A stretch of DNA of 64,000 bases. It comes from Thalassotalea litorea (GTDB lineage: Bacteria; Pseudomonadota; Gammaproteobacteria; Enterobacterales; Alteromonadaceae). A program made the translations under genes and the position numbers. A model generated the notes under the pieces. It was not told the DNA's origin. It worked only from the letters and a program-made list of their open reading frames with translations, and did no database searches. Shown piece by piece: positions 55,677-64,000 of this stretch. Within the stretch, counting starts at the first letter, position 1. Each line of letters starts with the position of its first letter. The stretch covers positions 1 through 64,000 of the forward strand of contig NZ_VCBC01000002.1 in NCBI RefSeq assembly GCF_005843925.1, in the 5' to 3' direction.

Positions 55677-56273
55677 TTAACTAGGGTTTGGCCTAGTATG
55701 CGCAAGTCGTGCCTGAAAATCATTAAATTGTTCAAAGCCAGACAAAATTTTCTGATATTTATTTGGATCGGCTTCCAGTACGCCTAAAGCATGCGCTGTC
55801 GATTCCAATGTTGACAGGCCTCGGGGGTCGTGGTGCTTGCGTATGTGATATTGGCTGGTGAAGGTGTCCGGTAAAGTTACTTGGTCTAATGCATGCAGAT
55901 TTTTCGACAATTGCAGCATTTTATAGGCTTTTTTCCATGTGCCATCGAGCACGATTAAACGAAGCTTATGTTGTTGCTCACTGGACTTCGGTGCAACAAT
56001 TTCCGATTTTTCACCTGGATATAATAGATAGGTTTGATATCCCGGTGCTTTGATTAACTCGTTTAGCTGTGCATGTTCGCTAAAATTTTCACCGACAAAC
56101 AAATGACACCGGTGCAGGCTTAATGCCAATAAACCTGCCGTGCCCTTCGCTTGTTTTTCTTCACTTGTGTGCTGCAAAATAACAACATCGATGTGGTTTT
56201 GTGTGGGCGATGAAAATTCACAAATACAGGTGACTAGCGGTCGTTGGCACCTTGTGCAATACTGTCTGCTCAT
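55677..56273 (-). CDS. DTW-domain tRNA-uridine aminocarboxypropyltransferase
   Basis: 198 residues. An N-terminal zinc-like knuckle, YCTRCQRPLVTCIC, is followed by the DTW region (LIVLDGTWKKAYKM) and YHIRKHHDPRGLSTLEST, as in TapT/YfiP, which makes acp3U in the tRNA variable loop. The four cysteines CxxC-x6-CxC are all present. It is divergent from the rhombosortase gene, with a 57-nt gap between the starts. Confidence 0.9.
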   Translation of the reverse strand: MSRQYCTRCQRPLVTCICEFSSPTQNHIDVVILQHTSEEKQAKGTAGLLALSLHRCHLFVGENFSEHAQLNELIKAPGYQTYLLYPGEKSEIVAPKSSEQQHKLRLIVLDGTWKKAYKMLQLSKNLHALDQVTLPDTFTSQYHIRKHHDPRGLSTLESTAHALGVLEADPNKYQKILSGFEQFNDFQARLAHTRPNPS

Positions 56274-56330
56274 TGGTGAAAGCCGATTAAATAATTAAAA
56301 CAACACCCATTATATGCGCGAAACCTATTT

Positions 56331-56933
56331 ATGTTGAAGTTATCTTTGCCACTGCAAGTAAATGCCTGGCTTACTCCTCTCATTGTACTGCTAATATCCA
56401 TTGTCGTATTTTTCGTACCGGAAACGTTTTCACAATCACTGGTATTTGATCGTAACGACATTGCAAATGGTGAATTATGGCGTCTGTTCACCGGCCATTT
56501 TGATCATACCAACCTAAATCACATGCTATTAAACCTGGCTGGCCTAACCATGCTATGGGCCTTGCATGGTGATCATTATCGACATGGGTTATTCATCGCG
56601 GTGTTTTTTACATCGGCAATAATCTGCAGTCTTGGTATCTATTTTTTCGACCCTCAGATGACCCGATATGTTGGCTTATCCGGCGTACTGCACGGCTTAT
56701 TCGTATTCGGCGCAATTGCCGATATCAAACAAGGGGATAAAACGGGCTATCTGTTATTGCTTGGTGTCACGGCAAAAATCATCTACGAACAATTCGCAGG
56801 TGCCAGCGCTGATATGGTGGAATTAATCGGTTCTGATATTGCCATCGATGCACACTTATTTGGCGCCATTGGCGGCCTGATTGCCGGGCTTGTGTGGCTG
56901 GTGCTGCAGTTTAAAAAACCTGATAAGGGTTGA
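56331..56933 (+). CDS. rrtA: Rhombosortase (rhomboid-like serine protease for GlyGly-CTERM proteins)
   Basis: 200 residues with about six membrane helices. The catalytic Ser117 is in YVGLSGVLHGLF and His175 in IDAHLFGAIGG. It is small for a rhomboid and lacks extra helices, which fits RrtA, the enzyme that processes C-terminal GlyGly-CTERM tags on secreted proteins of marine gammaproteobacteria. Neighbouring a DTW gene is a known arrangement. I see no GlyGly-CTERM substrate in this window. Confidence 0.88.
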   Translation: MLKLSLPLQVNAWLTPLIVLLISIVVFFVPETFSQSLVFDRNDIANGELWRLFTGHFDHTNLNHMLLNLAGLTMLWALHGDHYRHGLFIAVFFTSAIICSLGIYFFDPQMTRYVGLSGVLHGLFVFGAIADIKQGDKTGYLLLLGVTAKIIYEQFAGASADMVELIGSDIAIDAHLFGAIGGLIAGLVWLVLQFKKPDKG

Positions 56934-57050
56934 TGGCAACAAATACGAACAGCGAATCACCACTTAGCGTTAGCCTTGTGGGTTAGTCGGGTACTCATAC
57001 AACAGATTCTGCGTCAGAGCCATTCAATTATTTATCCATCGTCAGAAAAC

Positions 57051-57093
57051 AAAAAAAGCTACAACTCAATCATTAGAGCCAGTAGCTTTTTTT
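57051..57093. terminator. Bidirectional terminator between rrtA and the S9 peptidase gene
   Basis: AAAAAAAGCTAC (57051-57062) pairs with GTAGCTTTTTTT (57082-57093). A short CTC/GAG inner pairing lies in the loop. It has A/T tracts suitable for both strands. Confidence 0.8.
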
Positions 57094-57162
57094 ATTTGTA
57101 GTGCTGAAAGTACGGATTATCCGTTACTTAACTAGCTGCTTAACGAGTTGTTTGATAGATAG

Positions 57163-59673
57163 TTAAAGAGTCTCTTCAAACAACTTAAAGATCCGACGGT
57201 ATTCATCTAACCAACTGCTAGGTTGCACGAATCCATGGGGTTCGACCGGGTAAATCGCCGTTTCGAAATCTTCTTTTTCCAACTCAATCAATCGCTGAAC
57301 CAGGCGCACGGTATCTTGGAAAAATACATTGTCATCAATCATCGGCGCGTTAATCAGTAGCGGTTTTTCAAGGCCTTCGGCAAAGTAAATCGGTGAACTA
57401 CGCTCATAAGCAATTGCATCATCGCCCGGCATATTCAAAATATTCGAGGTATAACCGTGATTGTAATACGCCCAGTCAGACACCAAACGTAACGCCGAAC
57501 CCGATGCAAATACGTCAGGCTCTTTAAACATGGCCATCAAGGTTAAGAAACCGCCATACGAACCACCATAAACACCAACCTTACTTGGATCAACATCCGC
57601 ATTTTCTACCAACCAGTCGACACCACTTAACATATCCTGAACTTCAGGCTCGCCCATATGGCGATAGATAGCGGTACGCCAATCTCGGCCATAACCTTTC
57701 GATGCCCGATAATCCATATCGATAACCGTATAGCCTTGTTGAACTAACATTGAATGGAACATAAATTCGCGGAAATATCCGGACCAGCCAAGATGTGAGT
57801 TTTGTAAGTAACCTGCGCCATGCACAAACATCACGGCTTTGCCTTCGCCGCCCTTACCTGCCAGAGCATCGCCTTGGTAAACTCGGGAGAAAACCCCTTG
57901 TTGTGTGTGCTTTGACGGCACTTCAACGATACTTGGGGCAACCCAAGGCATTGCTTTAAACTCGTCCGATACAGTATCTGTTAACTGGCTTGCTTTGTTA
58001 TTGGAAGTCAGATCTTTGATATAGAGTTCTGGTGGCATGGTGGTCGTTGAATGCTCGATAAGCAACTTGCTTTCATCTGGTGACAAAGCATATTGATTCA
58101 TACCGCCAAGGTCGGTCAACGCTTCGAAGGCACCACCATCTTTGCTCACTCGGTAAATTTCATAAATGCCCGGATGTTTAACATTCCCTTGAAAGTAAAA
58201 CGCATCCTGATCCTTCGCCACGGTCACATTACGAACTTCATATTTTCCTGAGGTTAGTGCCTGGGGTTTTCCATCAACAGGTTTCACATACAAGTGGGAA
58301 AAACCCGACTCTTCCGAAAGAAAATAAAGGCTCGGCTCGTCTTGTAGCCAGCCAAATTCATTAAACTCCCAGTTAATCCAGGCATCGTCATGTAAGCGAT
58401 GCTGACTAACCAGTTGTTTTTCTTCAAAATCAATTGTCGCTATCCAGCGGTCTTTGTTGTCCCAGGCTTCCATCATCACGGCAACCTGAGAACCATCGGG
58501 ATGCCATTTAATGCTATCGGAAAAGCTCAACAAATGAATGTTTCGAGCGGATTTTTTCGACTCGTAGGTTTTACCTTCGCGGGCATGGTTTTCTTCACGC
58601 ACATCGGCCAGCACATCCTCATCAAAGCCATCTAAGCTATCGTAGTTCATTAGATATTGTGCATTGTATTGCAAGTCAAGAAGATACAATTGCTCAGAAT
58701 ACTGTCGGTTGTCGCCTACCCGGCGGCGGGCAGGAACCGCTGCAATATTGCCATCCTCGGTAATATAATTCGGCATGATATCGGCGTCATTGCGCCAGTT
58801 TTCATTGCTACTGGTGCTAACGACTAAATAACGAGCATCTGGAGAAAGCTTGGCCTGAACGATGCGCTTGTCTTTGCCAAAATAGAATACCGCTTTGTTA
58901 ATGCTGTCGTTTTCTGCACGAAGGGCGTTGTTCTTGTCATTTTGCAGGGCTTTATTGCGCTGCTGCAAAGCAACATAATCAATCAACTTGCTTTGCTCAT
59001 TCGCCAAATAATTTGAATCACCGTTGCCGGATTTCGGTGTATCCGTCATTTGCAAATTCGCCAATTCTGCAATTTGGAACGTCGCAAGATCCAACGCATA
59101 GAAACTATTGCCTTGACGATAGGCGATGCGGTCATTGGTTAAGAATTGTACCGAAGATTCTTTGGCGGTGGTAAAGGTCAATTGTCGTATTGAGCTTTTA
59201 TCCAAGTCTTTTAAAAATACGTTGCCTTCAAAAGTGTATAGCTCTTTACTGCCGTCGGGAGATGCAACCGCGTTGCGATCGGCAAATTTGTGAAGCTCAG
59301 CCAAACTAACCAACTGCCCCTGCTTTTCACCGAGTGCATGTTGGTAGAGATCGCGTACCGGATTACCTTCGCGTTTTTGTAAATATAGGACTTGTTCGCT
59401 GTTATCGCCCCAATACCAATTTGTCGGCGTACGGCCAATCCAGTCGGGGTTCGACATGATCTTTTCCATGGTGATCACATCGCTATTTTCACCTAACTTC
59501 TGGTTATCGGCCTTGATGGTTGGCGTAAGTTCGACATTTGCCGTCTGGCTTTCATTTGGTTGGGTGCTCTGTGAGGCTGCACAAGCTTGCAGACCGAACA
59601 CGATTGATGCCACCAGCGCAGTACGTTTGGCCGTGCACATGATGCTCAATTGGTTAACTTTTGTCATTGACAT
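57163..59673 (-). CDS. S9-family prolyl oligopeptidase lipoprotein (DPP IV-like)
   Basis: 836 residues. The signal sequence with lipobox GLQAC near residue 31 predicts a lipid-anchored peptidase. A beta-propeller of about 60-560 (repeats such as LSPDARYLVVST and WHPDGSQVAVMM) gates a C-terminal alpha/beta-hydrolase. The nucleophile Ser is in GVYGGSYGGFLTLMA near residue 704, and the catalytic His in YPVEPHGFVQPSSW. This is a peptide-scavenging enzyme. ATG 59673 or the ATG six nt inside it (59667) are both possible. It is divergent from ygiQ. Confidence 0.92.
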   Translation of the reverse strand: MSMTKVNQLSIMCTAKRTALVASIVFGLQACAASQSTQPNESQTANVELTPTIKADNQKLGENSDVITMEKIMSNPDWIGRTPTNWYWGDNSEQVLYLQKREGNPVRDLYQHALGEKQGQLVSLAELHKFADRNAVASPDGSKELYTFEGNVFLKDLDKSSIRQLTFTTAKESSVQFLTNDRIAYRQGNSFYALDLATFQIAELANLQMTDTPKSGNGDSNYLANEQSKLIDYVALQQRNKALQNDKNNALRAENDSINKAVFYFGKDKRIVQAKLSPDARYLVVSTSSNENWRNDADIMPNYITEDGNIAAVPARRRVGDNRQYSEQLYLLDLQYNAQYLMNYDSLDGFDEDVLADVREENHAREGKTYESKKSARNIHLLSFSDSIKWHPDGSQVAVMMEAWDNKDRWIATIDFEEKQLVSQHRLHDDAWINWEFNEFGWLQDEPSLYFLSEESGFSHLYVKPVDGKPQALTSGKYEVRNVTVAKDQDAFYFQGNVKHPGIYEIYRVSKDGGAFEALTDLGGMNQYALSPDESKLLIEHSTTTMPPELYIKDLTSNNKASQLTDTVSDEFKAMPWVAPSIVEVPSKHTQQGVFSRVYQGDALAGKGGEGKAVMFVHGAGYLQNSHLGWSGYFREFMFHSMLVQQGYTVIDMDYRASKGYGRDWRTAIYRHMGEPEVQDMLSGVDWLVENADVDPSKVGVYGGSYGGFLTLMAMFKEPDVFASGSALRLVSDWAYYNHGYTSNILNMPGDDAIAYERSSPIYFAEGLEKPLLINAPMIDDNVFFQDTVRLVQRLIELEKEDFETAIYPVEPHGFVQPSSWLDEYRRIFKLFEETL

Positions 59674-59971
59674 CCCATTTATTTTAATCTTTAAACACTC
59701 ATTTAAACAAAAACTTACCCATCAGGGCAAACAGAACTTGTCGTAACAGGTTAATCCGCCCTTTTTTCAAGATTAACGGCTTAAACTTTACGCCAGTTTC
59801 TGCATGGCTCGGTAATCGCAACCCGATTACCACGTTTTCGAATCGAAATATTGCTCGTCATCCTGACCACAATGTGCCCGATATGTTGCAATTTTATAAA
59901 ACAAAGCTCAACACCTGCTTCTTGCTCTTTGCTATAATGCCCTACTATTTTCTCCATCATTGTTGTTTTCT

Positions 59972-62197
59972 ATGATCCCACAACCAAAAGTCGGACTGTT
60001 TGACTATCCAAAATATTGGGCGGAGTGCTACGGCACCGCGCCATTCTTACCTATGAGTCGTCAGGAAATGGATGAACTGGGTTGGGACAGTTGTGACATA
60101 ATTCTGGTTACGGGAGATGCCTACGTCGATCATCCAAGTTTTGGCATGGCGGTGATTGGTCGAATGCTCGAATCGCAAGGCTTTCGGGTCGGTATTATCG
60201 CGCAACCGGATTGGCATTCAAAAGACCCTTTTATGGCGTTAGGTAAACCGAATCTATTCTTCGGGATTACTGCTGGCAACATGGATTCGATGATTAATCG
60301 CTATACCGCTGAACGTCGGTTGCGTCATGACGATGCCTACAGTCCAAACAATGAAGGCGGTAAACGACCTGATCGAGCGGTTCTCGTCTATTCGCAACGA
60401 TGTAAAGAAGCCTACAAAGATGTGCCTGTGATTTTAGGCGGCATCGAAGCCAGCCTTAGACGTATCGCTCATTATGATTATTGGTCTGACAAAGTTCGTC
60501 GTAGCGTTATTTTTGATGCCAAAGCCGATTTATTAATTTACGGCAATGCCGAACGACCACTGGTTGAAGTGGCGCACCGCATTGCTCGTGGTGAAACTGC
60601 AGATACATTAACCGACGTACGCGGTACGGCGTTTATCACCAAGCAAGCCTTGACCGGTTGGCGTGGTGTCGATTCGAGAAGTATTGATCGACCAGGTAAA
60701 ATCGATCCGATCCCCAGTCCTTATCAGGAGATGACAGCACAAACCTGTGCCAGTGAAGATAAACCTGAGCAGGAATCTGCCGACGTGCAGATTGTCGATG
60801 TATCGAAAGAGGCAGTACCGATTCAAATAAGCGATTATCAAAATAAGAGCTGGGATAAGCGACACAAACCGTGGGAAAAAACCTATGTAAAACTGCCGAG
60901 CTTTGAGCAGGTTAGTAACAACAAAACCTTATATGCCCATGCCTCGCGAATTTTTCATCAGGAAGTGAACCCCGGAAGCGCGCGCGCGTTATTGCAAACC
61001 CACGGGGATCGCAGTGTCTGGCTAAACCCTCCAGCCTATCCCCTCGATGAATCAGAAATGGATGGTGTATTTGGCCTTCCTTATGCGCGAGTACCGCACC
61101 CTGTGTATGGCGATGCAAAAATCCCGGCCTATGACATGATTAAAACCTCAATCAATATCATGCGCGGATGTTTCGGCGGGTGCTCATTTTGTTCAATTAC
61201 AGAACATGAGGGAAGAATCATTCAGTCCCGCTCTGAGCAATCGATTTTGGATGAAATTGAAGACATCAAAGAAAAAGTGCCAGGGTTTACGGGGGTGATC
61301 TCCGATTTAGGCGGGCCTACGGCAAATATGTATAAATTGCGCTGTAAAAGTCCAAAAGCAGAAGCGACCTGTCGCCGGCCGTCGTGCGTATGGCCGGATA
61401 TCTGTGGCCATATGGATACCGATCACACTCCGACAATTAACCTGTACCGTAAAGCCCGCAAAGTTCGCGGCATTAAAAAGGTTCTTATCGCATCTGGCGT
61501 GCGATACGATTTGGCGATTCAAGATCCTGAATATGTAAAGGAATTAGCTACCCATCATGTCGGCGGTTATCTAAAAATCGCCCCTGAGCATACCGAAGAA
61601 GGCCCATTGTCAAAAATGATGAAGCCGGGTATGGGTACCTATGACAAGTTTAAAGAGATGTTTGATCATTACTCTAAAGTTGCCGGTAAAAAGCAGTTTT
61701 TGATCCCTTATTTCATTTCGGCACATCCTGGAACCACCGACGAGGACATGATCAATCTGGCCCTTTGGCTTAAAAAGCATGATTTTAAATTGGATCAGGT
61801 GCAAAATTTCTACCCTTCGCCGCTCGCGAACGCAACGACGCTGTATCACACCGAGATTGATTCGTTATCCAAAATCCGTAAAACGTCGGCCAGTGTTCCG
61901 GTTGCCAAAGGTGGTCGTCAGCGTCGACTGCACAAAGCCATTTTGCGCTACCATGATCCTGCGAACTGGCCAATCATTCGTGAAGCATTAACTAAAAAAG
62001 GACTGGCCCGAAAACTCATTGGTAGCGGTCCACAATTTTTGGTGCCTGCAGAGACACGACAAGAGAAATCCATGCAATATCGCAAGGGCAAGAATAACTC
62101 CAGCGGACACAAAACCTCGCCAGGACAAAAGAACAACCGTCGTTCGAAGCCCGGGCAACAGGGATTGACTCGATTCAGCAAGGATCAGTTTAAATAA
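59972..62197 (+). CDS. ygiQ: YgiQ-family radical SAM protein
   Basis: 741 residues. The N-terminal domain ([50 protein letters not shown]) is near-invariant in YgiQ. The radical-SAM cluster motif is CFGGCSFC near residue 400. Function unknown; relatives have a cobalamin-type N-domain. I start at ATG 59972, close to the E. coli N-terminus, although no Shine-Dalgarno sequence is visible and the frame extends upstream from a TTG. The tail is basic and Gln/Ser/Asn-rich. Confidence 0.93.
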   Translation: MIPQPKVGLFDYPKYWAECYGTAPFLPMSRQEMDELGWDSCDIILVTGDAYVDHPSFGMAVIGRMLESQGFRVGIIAQPDWHSKDPFMALGKPNLFFGITAGNMDSMINRYTAERRLRHDDAYSPNNEGGKRPDRAVLVYSQRCKEAYKDVPVILGGIEASLRRIAHYDYWSDKVRRSVIFDAKADLLIYGNAERPLVEVAHRIARGETADTLTDVRGTAFITKQALTGWRGVDSRSIDRPGKIDPIPSPYQEMTAQTCASEDKPEQESADVQIVDVSKEAVPIQISDYQNKSWDKRHKPWEKTYVKLPSFEQVSNNKTLYAHASRIFHQEVNPGSARALLQTHGDRSVWLNPPAYPLDESEMDGVFGLPYARVPHPVYGDAKIPAYDMIKTSINIMRGCFGGCSFCSITEHEGRIIQSRSEQSILDEIEDIKEKVPGFTGVISDLGGPTANMYKLRCKSPKAEATCRRPSCVWPDICGHMDTDHTPTINLYRKARKVRGIKKVLIASGVRYDLAIQDPEYVKELATHHVGGYLKIAPEHTEEGPLSKMMKPGMGTYDKFKEMFDHYSKVAGKKQFLIPYFISAHPGTTDEDMINLALWLKKHDFKLDQVQNFYPSPLANATTLYHTEIDSLSKIRKTSASVPVAKGGRQRRLHKAILRYHDPANWPIIREALTKKGLARKLIGSGPQFLVPAETRQEKSMQYRKGKNNSSGHKTSPGQKNNRRSKPGQQGLTRFSKDQFK

Positions 62198-62638
62198 ATC
62201 CTTGGTTATTTCGGATGTAGGTTCTACTGCCAGAGCAATATAAGACAATCAATAGTGCCGTGATAATCGATTTGTTGCGAGCTGATTCATCTTTTTGTAC
62301 TTGTGTTTCGTATCGAGTTCTATAACCTGTTAACAAACGATTTACGATGCGATGGTTTCAACACTAAAACGATTGGTGAAGGCCGGGGTCATGCTACTAG
62401 TTTTAAAAAAAGCTAAATCCAAAAAAGTTCAGGCCGAAAAAGACTCAGGTCGATACAAGCTCAATTAGAAAAATTTAGCTAATGAAAACTAAGTTCGTGA
62501 AAAGAATGATCTAACACTATAATTTGAAAAAAGAACAATTAGCAAGTTAACAGGGTTATCAATCAATGTAGTGGGTAGAATAATTTTCCTGGCTGTCTGC
62601 TACATCGATAAACACAGACTGTTTAACTGGATAACAAC
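62198..62638. other. Intergenic region, no gene recognised
   Basis: 441 nt. The only frame of note is 25 codons from ATG at about 62391, preceded by GGGG, coding a lysine-rich peptide (LKKAKSKKVQAEK); I do not think it is a gene. No terminator of ygiQ or promoter is obvious. Confidence 0.4.
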
Positions 62639-63877
62639 TTGAAAAGCAAACTTATACTATATTTAGGCACCCTGCTGCTTCTGTCAGTCGGCCTTAACAC
62701 CTACCAGTTTTTCTCCAAAGTCGAGAAAACTCATGGCCCTATGTCCGCCCTCGCAGAAACCTTAACTGCGCAAGCCTCTATGAATAGACCCTCCTTAACA
62801 AACGAAGCATCAGTGGCAGCAACGGAGCCGGAATCAGAGGTTCAGCTGTCATTAGCGGAAATTCCAATTGGTGAATCCGATAGTGAAAATGTGCAGCTTC
62901 TCGCGGCAACGGCACAGCAATTTTTCCATGTTCGTCAATTTGATAATGCCGCCGATATTTTTACCGACCTCGAAGGTTTATCTCAGGTTTCGGCAACGCA
63001 ATTAAAGAGCCAATGGGTCGCGCAATCCTATCAATGGCTTGACCAAAAACAGTTTACTTTGCTCAGTAGCTTGCTCGACAGCTTTCTTGCTTACGACCCG
63101 GAAGATGAAGACTGGTTGCTGGTGAAGATAAATTACTTCGAAGCCATCGACAAAAAACAAGCGGCTATATTTTTGTATTACGAGCTGATCCACAGTTCTT
63201 TCGACTATGAGAAAGAAGAGATGTGGTTAAGCCAAATTCATCAAATTGCCGAAAAGCAACGACGTAGTTACGCTCATAATGGCGCATGGCACGAACAAAT
63301 CGACTTTTTCGAACCCTTATTGATGGAAGAGCCAAACTATCCTCCCTATATTCTGGCGTTAAGTCAGGCATTTATTCAACTTGAAGAATTTGTGATCGCA
63401 GATTCATATTTGGATAACATCTCGCACCTTACGGCCTACCAGGGGCAAGTCGCGAAGCTACGTCGACAAATGCATAGCTCGCAAACTGAGCTGCAAGCGA
63501 TAAAACTGAATAAACTCAATGAACACTTTATGGTAAATGCGCGGATTAACAAACAGTATCGTACCAATTTAATGATTGATACCGGTGCCTCGATAACGGT
63601 GCTGTCTGAAGCGTATTTTAATGCCCTGAAAGAAAGTGGTGATATTCGTGTCAACAGGCAGCTAGAGATCAACACCGCCGCAGGCAACCAAGCGGCGTAT
63701 TCGGTGATTGTTGAATACTTTAATATTGGTGAACACCAATTAGAGGATTTTGAAATTGTGGTGATGGAATTGCCCGGGTTCGAACATGCCGATGGTTTGT
63801 TGGGAATGAACTTTTTAAAACAGTTTAAGTTTGAAATTGATCAAGAAAACTCCTTGTTGTTCCTCTCTGAACCTTAA
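62639..63877 (+). CDS. Membrane-anchored retropepsin-like aspartic protease with TPR-like stalk
   Basis: 412 residues. One N-terminal membrane anchor (LILYLGTLLLLSVGLNTYQF), a polar linker, a helical region of about 90-280 with repeat-like TPR character (ATAQQFFHVRQFDNAADIF), then a retropepsin-like domain with the catalytic motif MIDTGASITVLS near residue 314 and a second family hallmark, DGLLGMNFL. As a single-motif protein it should dimerise to be active. The start is TTG 62639 with a weak GGA upstream. The substrate is unknown; the active domain would face the periplasm. Confidence 0.82.
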   Translation: MKSKLILYLGTLLLLSVGLNTYQFFSKVEKTHGPMSALAETLTAQASMNRPSLTNEASVAATEPESEVQLSLAEIPIGESDSENVQLLAATAQQFFHVRQFDNAADIFTDLEGLSQVSATQLKSQWVAQSYQWLDQKQFTLLSSLLDSFLAYDPEDEDWLLVKINYFEAIDKKQAAIFLYYELIHSSFDYEKEEMWLSQIHQIAEKQRRSYAHNGAWHEQIDFFEPLLMEEPNYPPYILALSQAFIQLEEFVIADSYLDNISHLTAYQGQVAKLRRQMHSSQTELQAIKLNKLNEHFMVNARINKQYRTNLMIDTGASITVLSEAYFNALKESGDIRVNRQLEINTAAGNQAAYSVIVEYFNIGEHQLEDFEIVVMELPGFEHADGLLGMNFLKQFKFEIDQENSLLFLSEP

Positions 63878-63908
63878 TCATCACGTTCATCCACTACCCG
63901 TCTTGAAC

Positions 63909-63947
63909 AAGAAGCAGTTGCATCTCTGATGCAACTGCTTCTTTTTA
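63909..63947 (+). terminator. Rho-independent terminator of the retropepsin-like gene
   Basis: AAGAAGCAGTTGCATC (63909-63924), loop TCT, GATGCAACTGCTTCTT (63928-63943), then TTT: a perfect 16-bp stem. Confidence 0.92.
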
Positions 63948-64000
63948 TCAGTCAACCATCAATAACTGCGTATTGTATTTCCAACCGTATTGTTTTCCGA

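Overview
The window looks like chromosomal DNA of a marine gammaproteobacterium of the order Alteromonadales, most likely near Colwelliaceae/Thalassotalea. This is inferred from protein resemblance and moderate GC content, not from a marker gene. Much of it is conserved housekeeping DNA with gene orders also known from Escherichia coli or its relatives: dcd-apbC divergent from metG; seqA-pgm divergent from ybfF-(DUF2788)-ybfE-fldA-fur; dnaQ divergent from rnhA; sbcD-sbcC overlapping by ATGA.

Layout. 1-400: tRNA-Glu and tRNA-Ala under one strong promoter. 862-5732: yvcK, dcd, apbC, metG. 5800-7700: an IS200/REP-type (RAYT) transposase flanked by inverted GGGTGTCT-type motifs. 7734-12926: branched-chain 2-oxoacid dehydrogenase operon (E1alpha, E1beta, E2) and astE. 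13004-17386: a compact class II bacteriocin/microcin-type export locus (HlyD adaptor, a 58-residue double-glycine peptide, a two-helix membrane protein, a C39 peptidase-ABC exporter). 17625-23568: murI, pgm, seqA and the ybfF-fur block. 23697-28600: a GNAT gene with a nonsense codon, a second GNAT, a PhyH-like dioxygenase, a ten-copy 35-bp tandem repeat, glnS, a VOC protein. 28721-31349: two tRNA-Asp genes, dnaQ, rnhA, a persulfide-dioxygenase-like MBL protein. 31350-37872: DUF2919, DUF599, a CBM9/DUF5916 outer-membrane-type protein, DUF3293, DUF3300. 38373-45393: a gene split by a 263-bp MITE, a GNAT, sbcCD, and an intact paralogue of the split gene. 45394-48174: a repeat-rich, gene-poor stretch followed by short orphan genes. 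48460-51908: RDD protein, VWA (CoxE-type) protein, MoxR ATPase. 52207-63877: cysK, a third GGGTGTCT cluster, ggt, DTW protein, rhombosortase, S9 peptidase, ygiQ, a retropepsin-like protein.

The most notable signals are non-coding or small. (1) Three GGGTGTCT clusters share one polarity (AGACACCC on the left, GGGTGTCT on the right) and only one contains the transposase, which suggests an autonomous element with two non-autonomous derivatives. (2) At 45405-45777 two tandem units share a head and a tail but carry unrelated perfect hairpins spaced by exact 8-nt or 9-nt linkers. (3) A MITE with an 11-bp terminal repeat and a 3-bp target duplication splits a gene whose frame is restored exactly by removing it. 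(4) A 58-residue double-glycine peptide lies inside the C39/HlyD locus. The three GGGTGTCT clusters and the hairpin units all lie between housekeeping genes, so this otherwise conservative chromosome appears to tolerate repeat insertion mainly at gene ends.
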